Shown here: positions 23,853 through 33,836 of the stretch, one piece after another
How positions within the stretch are numbered: the first letter of the stretch is position 1
Layout: each line of letters begins with the position of its first letter
From: Anthopleura xanthogrammica
Taxonomy: Eukaryota > Cnidaria > Anthozoa > Actiniaria > Actiniidae
Direction: 5' to 3'
DNA: 64,000 bases
Assembly (NCBI GenBank): GCA_964019055.1
Contig: OZ025214.1
Span: 3,710,858 to 3,774,857, forward strand
The notes under the pieces: model-generated
What the model was told of the DNA's origin: nothing
Database searches by the model: none
The model's input: the letters and a program-made list of their open reading frames with translations, nothing else
Program-made: the position numbers and the translations under genes

Positions 23853-24609
23853 CATGATGATCATGATCATCATGATCATCATCATGATCATGATCATCAT
23901 CATCATCATGATCATGATTAAGATTAAACGACGATGATGACGACAACGAAACTATATGATGATAATGATATGATGATGATAATGATAATGATGATGATAC
24001 ATAATGATGATACATGATGATGATGATACATCATGATGATGATACATGATGGTGGTGATACATCATGATGATGATACATGATGGTGGTGATACATGATGA
24101 TGATGATACATGATGATGATGATACATGATGATGATGATACATGATGGTGGTGATGCATGATGATGATGATACATGATGATGATGATACATGATGGTGGT
24201 GATGCATGATGATGATGATACATGATGATGATGATACATGATGATGATGATGGTGACGAATGTAAAGACTAATCATGATCATTATGACGAATATGGTTAA
24301 AAAGACTAATGTAGTGTAATGTAGTATAATTGATAATAATAACGGAAAAACAGTAACTTTTGGTGCCATTAATTTCCCAGGGAAGGCCTCAACTTGAATG
24401 TCAATAACAGAGCGTTAAGGTTGGGGTACTTTGCAAGTAAATACGAATTTGGCACCGGGTGTTTGACTTTTGATTCATATATCGGCTTGGGCCCTAGACT
24501 GGATTATGTACCATCAGATGCACCGGTATGTGGTAACTATGCTCCCAGCGGAGTTACCTCTGGAGCCAGGAAGACCCATGCATTTTGTTACCTTTTAGTA
24601 CAGTCTTAG
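14590..24609 (+). CDS. Gene B: secreted PAN, EGF, 18-aa repeat, fibrinogen-like protein
   Basis: Fifteen exons join in phase: 14590-14674, 15964-16217, 16641-16884, 17369-17491, 18359-20791, 21110-21232, 21314-21436, 21738-21860, 21966-22088, 22254-22376, 22465-22587, 22779-22818, 22971-23100, 23450-23751, 24381-24609. From the Met at 14632 (matching the start in the C family, MLIIWTLSTL) the product is about 1511 residues; the Met at 14590 adds 14. Order: signal peptide 1-15; PAN/apple 15-99 with seven Cys; EGF pair 100-180; EGF 181-221; degenerate EGF from 222; 18-residue repeats 276-987; an acidic tail; six EGF domains (about 1033-1278, mostly calcium-binding type starting DINEC or DIDEC); then a fibrinogen-like C-terminus with GLTGLDNNET and a CGN motif. 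Every EGF exon from 21110 to 22587 is exactly 123 bp with phase 1 at both ends. Likely a secreted or matrix protein. The ligand is unknown. Confidence 0.88.
15560..15850 (+). repeat. GT-rich degenerate repeat in gene B intron 1
   Basis: Many copies of GGTCGGTT, GGTTG and CTGGTCG words without a strict period. The reading frames here are open but simple in composition, so I treat it as low-complexity intron rather than coding. Confidence 0.6.
15964..16217 (+). CDS. Gene B exon 2: PAN/apple domain
   Basis: Acceptor TTTTAG and donor GTAAGT bracket 254 bp. It encodes a Cys-rich domain starting GSCRTLRI and ending CTYYGTK, with seven Cys in the same order as the PAN exons of the C family (SC, TC, EC, FC, FC, RC, GC). 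PAN/apple domains bind protein or carbohydrate ligands. Confidence 0.85.
17067..17235. mobile_element. MITE with AATAGACCATTTTCGAG ends
   Basis: Both ends read AATAGACCATTTTCGAGATG inward and continue through GCGAGCGCTTTC and ATATCGCAGGCG on each arm. Arms are about 55 bp and nearly perfect. In intron 3 of gene B. Confidence 0.82.
17518..17647. mobile_element. Foldback MITE, AGTTACACTCCATTG ends
   Basis: Left arm AGTTACACTCCATTGCCTTC then AAACAATTACTT; the right arm is the complement, ending GGCAATGGAGTGTAACT. It starts 27 bp after the donor of gene B exon 4. A one-sided relative is at about 51408-51440 upstream of the C3 last exon. Confidence 0.78.
17697..17951. mobile_element. Foldback MITE, TTAAGGCCGATTTACA ends
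   Basis: A 255-bp near-palindrome: left TTAAGGCCGATTTACAGGGT with GCAATCTGCTTACG, right CGTAAGCAGATTGCATG-like sequence then GTGTAAATCGGCCTTTA. The right half of a relative lies at 43735-43818. Ends resemble the AAGGCC elements at 481-858. Confidence 0.8.
18359..20791 (+). CDS. Gene B exon 5: 40 tandem 18-residue NCT/CxxC repeats
   Basis: A single 2433-bp exon, open throughout and phase 1 on both sides like its EGF neighbours. It opens as a degenerate EGF (DINECLPKPYVCG), then residues 276-987 are 40 units of 18 residues with consensus VLNCTRCTMDGNHDNATG, coded by a 54-bp unit. Two units are one residue short (18952, 19219) and two are three residues short. By eye 37 units keep N-C-T and 38 keep a second N-x-T, about 75 sequons, and each unit has two Cys spaced CxxC. 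After the array comes an acidic segment (DDEEEVECDIHED). The flanking EGF exons show this strand and frame are used. A secreted, heavily N-glycosylated, disulfide-rich rod or stalk is the simplest reading; this is inference. Confidence 0.88.
18520..20655 (+). repeat. Coding 54-bp minisatellite, 40 units
   Basis: Forty tandem units beginning at each GTATTGAACTGCACG-type start, lengths 54 bp except 51, 51, 45 and 45. Length changes are all multiples of three. Variation concentrates at AAT/GAT and at the AAC/GAC/GGC codon, switching N, D and G at fixed positions. The last ten units are more diverged than the central ones. Confidence 0.95.
20852..21023. promoter_or_regulatory. Cluster of six TGACGTCA (CRE) sites in intron 5 of gene B
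   Basis: Perfect TGACGTCA octamers at 20852, 20873, 20956, 20974, 20996 and 21016, most followed by TAACAC or TACAAGG, plus one near match at about 20836. TGACGTCA is the CREB/ATF binding consensus. The spacing also looks like a decayed minisatellite, so enhancer function is only a possibility. Confidence 0.55.
21616..21678. mobile_element. Half of an AAGGCC-family MITE
   Basis: The segment reads CGCCGCAGAAATCGCAGCAA and ends GGCAGTGTAAATGGGCCTTTA, matching the inner motifs and end of the element at 651-858. I see no matching left end nearby, so it appears to be a solo half. Confidence 0.5.
22971..24609 (+). CDS. Gene B last three exons: fibrinogen-like domain
   Basis: Exons 22971-23100, 23450-23751 and 24381-24609 encode DEAKSTLYQIKPKG, then FGTWKLAMKIDSKL, GLTGLDNNETKTQAYWGT, RLCFGMKFDG, and a final half with YEFGTGCLTFDSY, IGLGPRLDY, CGNYAPSG and YLLVQS before a TAG. 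The order resembles the fibrinogen-related C-terminal region of secreted cnidarian proteins, including some skeletal matrix proteins; that comparison is from memory. The splice at 23751 (phase 2) to 24381 keeps frame, and reading through the donor would stop at 23776. Confidence 0.75.
23772..24255. repeat. GAT/ATC microsatellite and ATACATGATG minisatellite
   Basis: From 23772 to about 23920 the sequence is GATGAT and GATCAT words, which are self-complementary through ATGATCAT. From about 23990 to 24255 it is tandem copies of ATACATGATGATGATG and GGTGGTG variants of 15-18 bp. All of it lies in the intron between the last two fibrinogen-like exons of gene B. Confidence 0.9.
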
Positions 24610-24634
24610 TACAAGTTAGAATAAGCAAATCCCT

Positions 24635-25080
24635 CCAGGGAACGCGGAGCAAATTTTGGATTGGGGGGGGGGGGGCTAGTATTTCAGGAATCGCTTCCGA
24701 CTAAAGCCCTGCTTACTAACTACCCCCACCCCCCGGGAAACCCCGCAACCAAATCGAAAATAAACGATCGAATAATTCAAAAATGGCGGCAAAATCATTG
24801 GGTGGGGGGGGGGGGGGGGGGGAAGGGGGTGGTTATAGCCCCCAGCCACCCATCTTGGACAAAAAGGGTTGAGAATTTTTGATCATATAAAAAAAATGGA
24901 ATTTTCCTCATAAAATATTATCTAAACTGAAATTCCCCTCCCTCCCCCTCCCCCCCCCCCCCCCCCCCCCCCAGCACAATGTTGGTTCCATTGGCTAGCA
25001 CAGTATATTACACAATATATCCTTACAAACTCAATAATTCCCAACTATTTTGTCCAAGATTGTAGCTCCGCGGTCCCTGG
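24635..25080. mobile_element. Inverted-repeat element with long G and C runs
   Basis: Ends CCAGGGAACGCGGAGC at 24635 and GCTCCGCGGTCCCTGG at 25065 are complementary with one mismatch. Inside are G runs at 24663-24675 and 24804-24822 and a C run at 24950-24972. No coding content. Sequence accuracy across the runs is doubtful in any assembly. Confidence 0.6.
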
Positions 25081-25250
25081 TTTCTTATAACCCACTAATA
25101 TTACATTTTAGGGGGACTTTGCTTAATACAGTATAATTCTTAATTTCTCATGAACTAACTTGTTCACAACAAAATTGTCTGTTGCTCAGACAATGAGTTG
25201 ATGGAGGGGCTGTTCGTCCTCTCTATGCAGGGTTAGGTTATAATCTGTAG

Positions 25251-26405
25251 TACAGTCGAAGCTCTCGTACAAGCGGCTACCTTGAAAAATAAAGAGCTGG
25301 ACCCTAACGAGAATGGACGCTCATAAGCGGCAGTGCAAAAAACGTGGTCGGAACTAGAGCTGGCCGGCGCTAACAAGAATGTCATTGCCAGAAATATTGG
25401 ACATTGTCAGCGGTGTTACGCATGAATGAAAATGAAGTGGTTTTCTAGAGGAAAAATATAACTACATGGTTTCCAAGCACATATTTATATTCAACTATGA
25501 TGTTAGTAAAACAATTCTTGCCAAAAAATAGTTACTTGACAATCAAAAGAACAACTATTATTTTTCTGTTGATAAGCCTCACCACAGGAAGCCCATGAAG
25601 GACAAGAAACAAGTTTCAAACGTAAATCGTTACTTTAAGCTTCCTTATTGTATCTCAGCAGTCAATAGGAGCTTGTAAAAACAAAATGGCGATATTTAGG
25701 GGGTTTTGAAACTGTTTGGAGCAGTTCTCTGTGGTTTCTTGTCATTTTTAACTGAAAACTACGAGCTAACAACGCGTCAAATCGCTCAAAATTTAACCTA
25801 ACTTCAAGCTTCTTGGGAACCTACATTCTGAAGGCATGCTGTCTATTTTGAGCGGTTTTGGATTTATTAAACACTCGTTTGGTGATATCGAGGTGGAGCT
25901 CTTTTACTTTTAAATTTTTTCGAGCTCAAATAAGACGATTTTGGGGTCAAGTGTGGCCAGATTTATAGACGATGTATGGAATCTAGAGCTTTCGAAGCCT
26001 TTCGAAGGCAAGTAGTCCGGGAACCAATATGTCGCACGATTCAATGATCATTTTACGCTTATTTAGTAGCTTGTAGGGTGGGTTGTTTGTCGCGATGTGG
26101 AGCTCAGAGGAAATAAAACCCTATTCGCCGTAAATAGAGGAAGCTCTATATTCCCCATACATTTCCTATAAGACTCGGCGGCTATTTTGTAAGCTGAAAC
26201 GCATCATTGCGCATGGATGAGCAGGCTCATGTCCCATATTTCTGGCAATGGCTCTCATAAGCGACAATGCAAAAGGGTTTCAAAAACGTGGTTGTAACTA
26301 GAGCTGGTCGCTCCGTAAGCAGCAATGCAAACGGGGTTTCAAAATCGTGGTTGTAACTAGAGCTGGTTGCTTACGAGAGTGGTCGCAAGGAGAGCTTCGA
26401 CTGTA
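25251..26405. mobile_element. Non-autonomous DNA transposon, TACAGTCGAAGCTCTC ends
   Basis: Left end TACAGTCGAAGCTCTCGTA and right end GAGAGCTTCGACTGTA are complementary. The 1155-bp interior has repeated subterminal AACTAGAGCTGGT motifs near both ends and no convincing transposase frame. A related subterminal fragment (AGAGCTGGTTGCTTACAAGA) is at about 6888-6910. Confidence 0.78.
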
Positions 26406-26594
26406 TTTATAACTCACTGAAGTTTTAGAATAATTGATGAACGTTTTACTTTACCGTTGGTATTCGCGAATAATTTGACACTGTATGAGGCTAACCTTGA
26501 GTGAACGAGCCTGTAATCAAAGAACACAGCGGTACTTAATAAATATATATCGCAGTTTCCAGATCTCAAGCACCTACGTAGAGCGTAGTAAAAT

Positions 26595-26730
26595 ATAGAC
26601 CCCTTGCACGTGACGTCAAAGCAGCTCAACTTGGAGGACGAAACAAAAGGATTTCAATATCCTGAGAATTGGAACCTATTGTTTTGTCCTCGGAATGGAG
26701 CTGCATTCCGACGTGCTGCAAGGGGTCTAT
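26595..26730. mobile_element. MITE, ATAGACCCCTTGCA ends
   Basis: Both ends read ATAGACCCCTTGCA inward and share GCAGCTC and GAGGACAAAACA-like motifs on each arm. It contains one TGACGTCA near the left end. It is followed by a longer relative at 27010-27306. Confidence 0.78.
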
Positions 26731-27009
26731 TTCATTTCAATTTTGTAATTAATTGAAAATTCTTTGTTTGAGTTTCATCCGTGTGAATGTGTCTTATCAA
26801 GCATTGCAGATAAATGAAAAAATAATGCACAAGAATATTATGAAGTGGAAAATATAAGACCAAAGTAAAAGGGTCTATAGCAATATTTCATGTGACGTAA
26901 GGCTCTGTCATTCATGTGCCAACCAGAGATGGATTGGCGGGTAAAACAAGGCAACTTGTGAAGAGCTTTTGTGAAAATGGTTGGCATATGCATATTACAT
27001 CACGATTCT

Positions 27010-27306
27010 ATAGACATCTTGCAAGTGACTTCTAAGCAGCTCGATTTGGAGGACAAAACAAAAGAATTTATATCTCCTAAGTATTGGAAACCTATTGTTT
27101 TGTCCTCCAAATATCCCACTTCCGAGATATGCTTCGCTTGTCACGCAGAAAAGTTTCCGTACGAGGCTCCGTGCTAAATTAAATTTATTCTTTTCTCCTG
27201 TCAAGATTCACTGGGCATTTATCACGGAGCCTCACATTGAAAGATTTTTGCGTGAACCGCTATTGAGCTGCATTCCGAATTGCTGCATGCAAGAGGCCGG
27301 TCTATT
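27010..27306. mobile_element. Longer relative of the ATAGACCCCTTGCA MITE
   Basis: It begins ATAGACATCTTGCAAGTGAC with AGCAGCTCGATTTGGAGGAC and ends GAGCTGCATTCCGAATTGCT then GCAAGAGGCCGGTCTAT. It has the same motif order as 26595-26730 but about 160 bp of extra centre. Non-coding. Confidence 0.65.
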
Positions 27307-27357
27307 GTTAGTATTATAAAGTTTATTATCATTAGTAAACACGAGGTGTCGCTATTG

Positions 27358-27527
27358 CTGGGTTTCAATCAGCTGATAAAAGTATTTGAATCTCATTATC
27401 TGCTCCAAATGGTGGTCAAACACTGACCACCATGTGCTGTCAACCAGAAAAAATACTATTGAAAACTTGTGATTCAGCTGATGAACATTCCGCACGAGAC
27501 AGGAAATGACGTCAAATGAAACCCAGC
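27358..27527. mobile_element. MITE, GCTGGGTTTCA ends
   Basis: Left GCTGGGTTTCAATCAGCTGA, right TGACGTCAAATGAAACCCAGC, with an internal TGGTGGTCA/TGACCACCA hairpin near 27412-27432. Non-coding, intergenic. Confidence 0.65.
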
Positions 27528-27572
27528 TATTCCAGTAGATTTCTCAGTACTGAGATTTGAAAGTATTAGTAT

Positions 27573-27768
27573 AGACCTATTTCAAAAAAGTTTGTCGCAG
27601 CTGAATTAAAGCAACAGCACAAGATGGCAAAGAATATCTCTATTTTACTCCTTATTCATCATTTAGGCACGATTATTTTCAGCTAATTAAGGCATTGTTT
27701 GCAGGTGTTTTATGCTTGTTTCTTGTCGCTTGTTGCTTTTGGCTGCGACAACCTTTATTGTTATAGGT
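27573..27768. mobile_element. MITE, ACCTAT and TTGTCGCAGC arms
   Basis: Left arm ACCTATTTCAAAAAAGTTTG then TCGCAGCTGAATTAAAGCAA; right arm TTGCTTTTGGCTGCGACAAC then ending in ATAGGT. The arms pair with mismatches over about 45 bp. Confidence 0.65.
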
Positions 27769-28597
27769 GTATATTGTAGTTACGGTATGCGTGTTTTCCA
27801 ATTTTGTGTGGAAATCAATTTTTGACAATCAATAGTACTTTCAAGTGTGACGAAAGAATTAATGTAAAAACAGTCTTACCTTATCCTTCAATAAAGAAAA
27901 TGCAACTCAAAAATATGGCTTTTGCAGGTGATATGTGCGGTGGCCGGTAAGGGCCATTACTATTTCTTTTTTTCCTCCTCTTTTTATATTTGTTTTGCTC
28001 TGACTTTTCTTTTTCCCCTTGAATTCCCTTCTTCATTTTACTTTGCGTAAAAATTGACCACCTTACTAAGTGTCGATAGACACTTATAACTGGCGATAGA
28101 CAGTTATAAGTGTCTATTGAATTTGTGCCTTTTCATGTTACATGCTTTGAATACAAGTATACTGCAAAGTTTAAATGACATTCATCAAATACTCTCAGAA
28201 ATATACTGACATCTATATTGAAGCAAACTGTGAGTTGAGAATATTATGACGTCATCAAAGTCCAAATTAACTTGAAACTTGAATATCTCGCGAACTAAAA
28301 ATGCCAACAAGAAATGGTAAACGCCAGTTTTCTTCTTTTGTAAAGTACTTTAACATGTCTTAAAAAAGTAATAATTGGAGACATTAAAATTTGATCGTAG
28401 TCGCACTTTAACTAAATGATCTGTTACAAAATTAATATTAAGGTATTGAGATACGAAAAATGACCGTTTTCCCTAAAAAAAACATTTTCTTTGGCTCTTT
28501 CACAAGCTTGAAATGCCATCTTTCATATGTTTATGAAACTTTTGCCAAATTTTGATTGTAAAGCACAAAATTTTGAGATGCAAAATTTTTACGACTA

Positions 28598-28729
28598 GAG
28601 TGCAAACAGTATATCCGTGAAATACAAATTACTAAATACCACAGTATAGTGTTAATTAAACAATAGAATTTGTACAAATTTGCGCAATTTTGTTTTGCCA
28701 AATGTTTCACGGATATACTGTTTGCACTC
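28598..28729. mobile_element. Inverted repeat, GAGTGCAAACAGTATATCCG ends
   Basis: Perfect arms of 25 bp (left at 28598, right ending CACTC at 28729) around an A+T-rich centre of about 80 bp. Non-coding, intergenic. Confidence 0.72.
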
Positions 28730-28740
28730 AAACTGACATT

Positions 28741-29224
28741 GCGTGCGTATACGGTGTATCCATAAGTTGCTTAGTTTGGTTTAGAAATTTTTAAGAATCG
28801 AACCTTACATCTAAGTCACGACAAAATGTTCCTTTAACTAATAATATGAAACCTTGGAAGTTTTAAGAAGTTTCTCCTTTGCGTTTTTGAGATTTATTTT
28901 TTTATAGGAAACCACAGTTTTTTGACTGAGTGCCTAATATCGTAGTTTTAGCGCGTTTCCCTGATATTTTAAAAACCGCGAGATAGATTTTTTTTATAAC
29001 TTTCTTGATCGTTTTTTCATTATATGAACAAAAGCGTCTCAAAGTTTCATTTGGATTGAAACATTTCAACTCGATCAAATAAATAAAGGAACATTTTGTC
29101 GTGACTTAGATCATAGTTAATGGAGTGGAATAGATTCCACTCCATTAACTATGCTTAGATGTAAGGTTCTTAGACATTTCTAAACCAAACTAAGCAACTT
29201 ATGGGTACACCGTATACGCACGCA
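28741..29224. mobile_element. Foldback element with 100-bp inverted arms and nested palindrome
   Basis: Left arm from GCGTGCGTATACGGTGTATC to ACGACAAAATGTTCCTTT (about 28741-28840); right arm is its complement (about 29084-29224), ending CCGTATACGCACGC. The right arm is broken by a 44-bp palindrome at 29111-29154 flanked by TTAGA copies. The centre is A+T-rich and non-coding. Confidence 0.78.
29111..29154. mobile_element. 44-bp perfect-palindrome insertion with TTAGA duplication
   Basis: Arms CATAGTTAATGGAGTGGAAT and its exact complement surround a 2-bp centre. TTAGA stands on both sides (29106-29110 and 29155-29159), and the left arm of the host element shows the uninterrupted form with a single TTAGA. 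Confidence 0.7.
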
Positions 29225-29586
29225 AAAATCTCAGATTCAAAATGTTTTTACAATTTACTCAAAATCGGTCCGATAAAATTTTCTAGTTTTTAGATATTCT
29301 GTTTGCCATACACCATAGTTTAACAGAATAGTTTTGGTTTTCTTAGTCACCGTCGTAATCGCTCAGAATTTAGGCTTAGCTGAATTCAAATACTCTTGTT
29401 TATCGCCGCTATCTTAACGCTAGTTTGGTTAAATTTTACATTTTTATAAACTTCAATCTAAGCAAAATATCTTGTATGAATTTCATAATAATCGAACTAC
29501 GGAAAGTTAGTTTAAAGGCCGCTCAAAAATGTTTAGTGCGGTTGTTTGAAAACAGGAGGGAAACACTTTTAAGAGACTCAGAGCGG

Positions 29587-29610
29587 ACAGACAGACAGAC
29601 AGACAGAGCG

Positions 29611-29682
<72 letters not shown>
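29587..29682 (+). repeat. GACA then GA microsatellite upstream of C1
   Basis: (CAGA)n in two blocks followed by (GA)n, preceded by AAGAGACTCAGAGCGGACAG. The same flanks precede the microsatellites upstream of C3, C4 and C5, so this is one ancestral locus copied with the family. Confidence 0.9.
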
Positions 29683-29688
<6 letters not shown>

Positions 29689-30170
29689 GAAAAAGAATTA
29701 GATACATGCATGGTAATACAAATATAAAATTGAAAGACGAACACTTCAAATGCTTTTTTCATGACTTTTTTACCACTTGGAAAAGTAGCGAATAGGATTG
29801 AATGTGTGTAAACCACATGAGGCTATCCTCTTTAATACTGATATAAATGCTAATATGGAGTTCAACTTTAATCAACGTAAAGTGCTTTGTCTATTGAAGT
29901 TTTGCTAGAAATCCACCTGCAATGTAGTGAATAAATAAACGGGCTATTCATCCTTCTATTGTCCTCTATTACTTTAGGAGAGAAGCTGTTCATGAACTGT
30001 TATGTGGTTAGAACTGCCTAGATGCAATCTAACAACATATGTCTTGTTTCATATTTGAATTCCTACGCTACAACAAAACAACAAAAAATTATTGAGTTTT
30101 TGTTTTTCGTAAATTTCATTGATGTATGTGTTTTCCTTTGACTTCTATCTCTTTGCGCAACGTAATGCTG

Positions 30171-30232
30171 TGACGTCAGACGCGTTGCTAAGCAACCGAC
30201 GCCTCATACTCCTTATCAAGTGAATATATATA
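30171..30232 (+). promoter_or_regulatory. C1 promoter: CRE, X-box, TATA-like
   Basis: TGACGTCA at 30171-30178, GTTGCTAAGCAAC at 30184-30196 and an AT-alternating TATA-like stretch at about 30223-30232, 65 bp before the start codon at 30298. The 13-mer fits the imperfect-palindrome X-box bound by RFX factors. Confidence 0.65.
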
Positions 30233-30297
30233 TGATCGCAACAAGAGATTAGACATTCAGTAAACCCGTCGCCATTACTGGTCTTGAAGGTTCCAGA

Positions 30298-33200
30298 ATG
30301 CTTCCCATATTCTTGTGGCTACTCATTCCTGTGTTTTCCCTCTCAGAAGGTAAGACAACCGAACTTTCATTTTGTTCAGTGAATTTTAAAAAGAGCTAAA
30401 AAGTAAACTTTACTGTCTCGTAACGAAAACGATACTTTCGAACATAAGAAGACTTCGAGCTTAATAACACAAAAGGCCAAACTAAACTAAAGACCAGAGC
30501 AACATAATTACCAGAACTCAGCCGGTTTGCAAGCCATAACAGGCGGGAAGAGATAGTATGCATTAGAAAGTGTTGAATAGCCCGCATACATGCACCTGTC
30601 GTTAGGCCATACGAAGGGTTTCACGGTGAAGGTGTTAGATAGACAGCTTTGTGGCGATTTGAGAAATCATTCATGATTCTGTTGTTCACGTCACGCGATT
30701 CATAGTGTAGTTGAAGCAGAAACACTCGCTCAATTTAAGTTAACAGAAAGCTTCATTCGCCTGTGGAAGGATGGGCATCTAACGCAGCTCATAAAAAGTT
30801 ACCCAAAATGGATCAATTCCATCGAGAAAGCAACTTAAAAAAACTTTAATTGCAATATGATAAACGCCTTTTCGGCCACTTCGACCTTCGTCAGTACTAA
30901 CTTATTTACAATACTATGAGAGTGCTAAAAAAAGCCTAAAGAAATAGCACTAGAAAAAGACAAAAGTTAAAAAACAATGTTGCACAAAATGATCAGATCA
31001 TTTGAGAATGTGCTTGCAATTCGATCAGGAAACTGAATCTCGTTCGAAGTTTCTGTTCCAAACAACATATTCAGATTAAGATTTCAGTTTGAGATATATA
31101 TTTATATTTATTACAATTTTTTTCTTCTTCGCTTTTTGCTAACTCATTGAAATACTCTGTCATAGTCAATAGTCATAGTCATAGAATATAGTCAAATAAG
31201 TCGTGGGGGTACGAGGAGCGAAAGGACGTCTGTTTTCTCAGGCTAAAAATATATTCAATATACATTTTCTCTTATTTTTTTTTTAAAGATTTGTTTAAAG
31301 CCAGCTGCTAATCAGTCAATATTTGCCCAAACATGAAACGGCTGATAAAGCTGTCGAAAAAAAGCCATTTTTTACTGAACATGAAAATTAAGTTGATCGG
31401 CTTATTTTTTTTGACAGAACATGAAAGTTAACTAATAAATGACCAAGTAAAAACCGCCAGACGGATCTTTGCTGACGTCATTGTTTACATTTTGGTTCGT
31501 TAGCATAGGAATTTCACTTTTTTTAACCAAATTTATACCAAATCCGTTCTGAATATCGAAAAGAGCATGATAAAAGTAGCTAATTTTTACAAACTTGACA
31601 CATTAAATAGAATTTGGGTGAAGCGGTTTTAAAACTTCTAAATTTTACAGAGAATGTATGGGCTCATTAGTTGTTTTTTTCACCCAGTAATTTGAATGCT
31701 GATATCTCGGAAACTATTGCATGCAAAGAGCTAAAAATTTCGTACATTACTCATATCAATAAGATCTTTTAAGTTTTGGGTTCGGTTTGTAATTTTCTTG
31801 ACTTAAAACCGTATGCTAATGAGCAAAATATTGTAAACAAAGATTCGCCTATATTTTATTGAATCTTAAATAAAATATTCCTAGAAAATGAAATCATGAA
31901 ACCCTTACATTTTTCCACGTTCTTGAATTTTCATTTTGTTCATACCATGATAGGTAATTGTCGCAACTTAAGATTCAAAACGAAACGAGAGAACCAACGG
32001 CTTTTAGCCAATCACACGATTGAAACCATTCAACCAATCAAAGACTTCGAGCAATGTGTGTCAATATGTTACTTAGAATCGCTTTGTTTTGGGGTGAACT
32101 TTTGTGTTGATCAAGACAGCACAGCTACATGTGACCTGACCAACTCAGACTATATTCGAAGTAAAAGAGACTTGGTGGGCGAACCGGGATGTACTTTCTA
32201 CGGATCAGAGGTAAGACAAAGGTTTAATTCCGCTGTTATACGGTCGTCGTCTTCAAATTTCCAAATTGTATCGATACCCTGAAATAACGTCTAGGCTGAC
32301 CTAAGTCAGGTTACGGCTTACTCACAAATCGAACCCTGAAACAACCTCTGGGGTGATCTAAGTCACAGATCAAACCCTGAAACAACCTCTGGGCTGATCA
32401 AAGTCAGGGTTTTATGATATTTCTTGAATATGGGATTCCTGTGTTATGAAACCGCTGGTGAGAGGCGAGTGTACTTCGCTACGCTACACTTGATTCCCAA
32501 TTCGTACACAGTATAGATGTAGATTGAGTTTTTTTGTGTCGTTTAGACTGCATGTTCCAGCGAACCCTGCCAAAATAACGCCACATGTGAAGGAGACTTC
32601 GACTATGCTCCCGTCCCGTACAAATGTATCTGTCCCGCGGGATACTCGGGACAAGACTGCGAGAAGGACATCGATGAATGCACTGCCGCTGGCATGAACG
32701 ACTGTCACGAGAACGCAACATGCACTAACTATCATGGAGGGTACGAATGCCAGTGTAAAGCTGGATTCCATGGCAACGGAAAAGATTGCAATGGTGAGTC
32801 ACTTGAGACGTTTAAGAAATTTTGAAATTTCTAAAATACAGAGAATATGCATGTGTGGCTTGACGTGGCACCACACATTTCTCAGTCTCAGTCTGTAATT
32901 TTGGCGGTGTTTGAATTAAATAAGAAGGGGTAACTTTTTATGGAAACTTAATTAAATTAGTTTTTTAGTTGTTTCAGAGTTCGATAAAATGTTGAACTTT
33001 TCTTTTCTTTTTCCCCTTCAGTGTGCAATGGCAGTGCTCCCCTGGGTATGGAAGATGGCAATATCCCTGACGATAGCATCACTGCTTCGTCCATGTGGAA
33101 TCAAAAACACTCACCACCACGTGCCAGACTCAATATTGCACTAGTGGGCGATTATAGGGGAGCGTGGGTAGCTTATTACAACGACGGCTTACCGTGGTTA

Positions 33201-33485
33201 CAGGTTGACTTAAGCTCGATCACAGTTGTTAAAGGAATTGCCACACAAGGTCGCAGCGATTTCAGTCAGTGGGTTACAAGTTATAGTTTGCAGTACAGCT
33301 CAACCGGTTCGCACTTTGATGACTACGAAGGAGGCAAGGTCTTCAGCGGAAACAATGATCGTAATACTATTGTCAAGCATAATCTCCTACCTTATGTCAT
33401 TGCGAGGTACATCAGAGTACGACCAAAGACCAAGAATGGTGGATATTCCGCCGGGATGAGAATGGAACTGTATGGATGTAAATAA
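30298..33485 (+). CDS. C1: secreted PAN-EGF-EGF-F5/8C (discoidin) protein
   Basis: Four exons: 30298-30349, 31954-32210, 32547-32793, 33022-33485, with phases 1, 0, 1. Product about 339 residues. Exon 1 encodes a signal peptide (MLPIFLWLLIPVFSLSEG). Exon 2 is a PAN/apple domain with seven Cys. Exon 3 has two EGF domains, the second calcium-binding type (DIDEC). Exon 4 is an F5/8 type C domain from CNGSAPLGMEDG to RMELYGCK, with WLQVDLSS, ATQGR and ARYIRVRP core motifs and one Cys at each end. F5/8C domains bind phospholipids, glycans or proteins through loops at one end of a beta barrel. C1 ends in KTKNGGYSAGMRMEL, two residues longer at this point than the other copies. All splice sites are GT/AG. 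Confidence 0.9.
32285..32420 (+). repeat. 57-bp minisatellite, C1 intron 2 (about 3 units)
   Basis: Diverged copies of a unit containing CTGATCTAAGTCAGG and CACAAATCGAACCCTGAAAC. The same unit is expanded in C3 (50155-50640) and present at low copy in C4 (about 56735-56875). Confidence 0.7.
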
Positions 33486-33836
33486 GGTACGAAGTTCAGT
33501 TCCTGCGACCCAGACAACCAAGCTGATTTTATTCGTCTGCAATCAAGCAACACAACGGAACTTTTCAAACAATTATTACGTATGAAGCTATTGGTGTCCA
33601 AGTGCCGTTTTTATCTTTTATGCATTCTGTAAATATTTTACCTTTTTGTATTTTAATGAATTAGTACAGAAACCTCGGTCTCTCCACTGATTCGAGTGAT
33701 GCTCCGGGTTCAAATTTTCCCTCAAAACCTAAAGCCCGTGTCACACACTACGATATCTCGAGCAACTTGTATCGCGAAAAAAAATTACTGCAGGTTGCGC
33801 GCGTAATTTGAGTCAATGGTGAGTAGACGTTTTTGC

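Larger units (their letters stand above)
24610..29580. other. Intergenic transposon cluster between gene B and C1
   Basis: About 5 kb with at least eight inverted-repeat elements (listed separately) covering roughly half of it. I see no coding exon with family resemblance. The stretch 27770-28590 holds only A+T-rich sequence and a small hairpin at about 28070-28120 built on CGATAGACACTTATAACTG. Confidence 0.6.

Noticed and set aside
23727..24369. Minus-strand open frames rich in His, Met, Ile or Ser
   Set aside because: Products of the ATC/ATG microsatellite inside a gene B intron.
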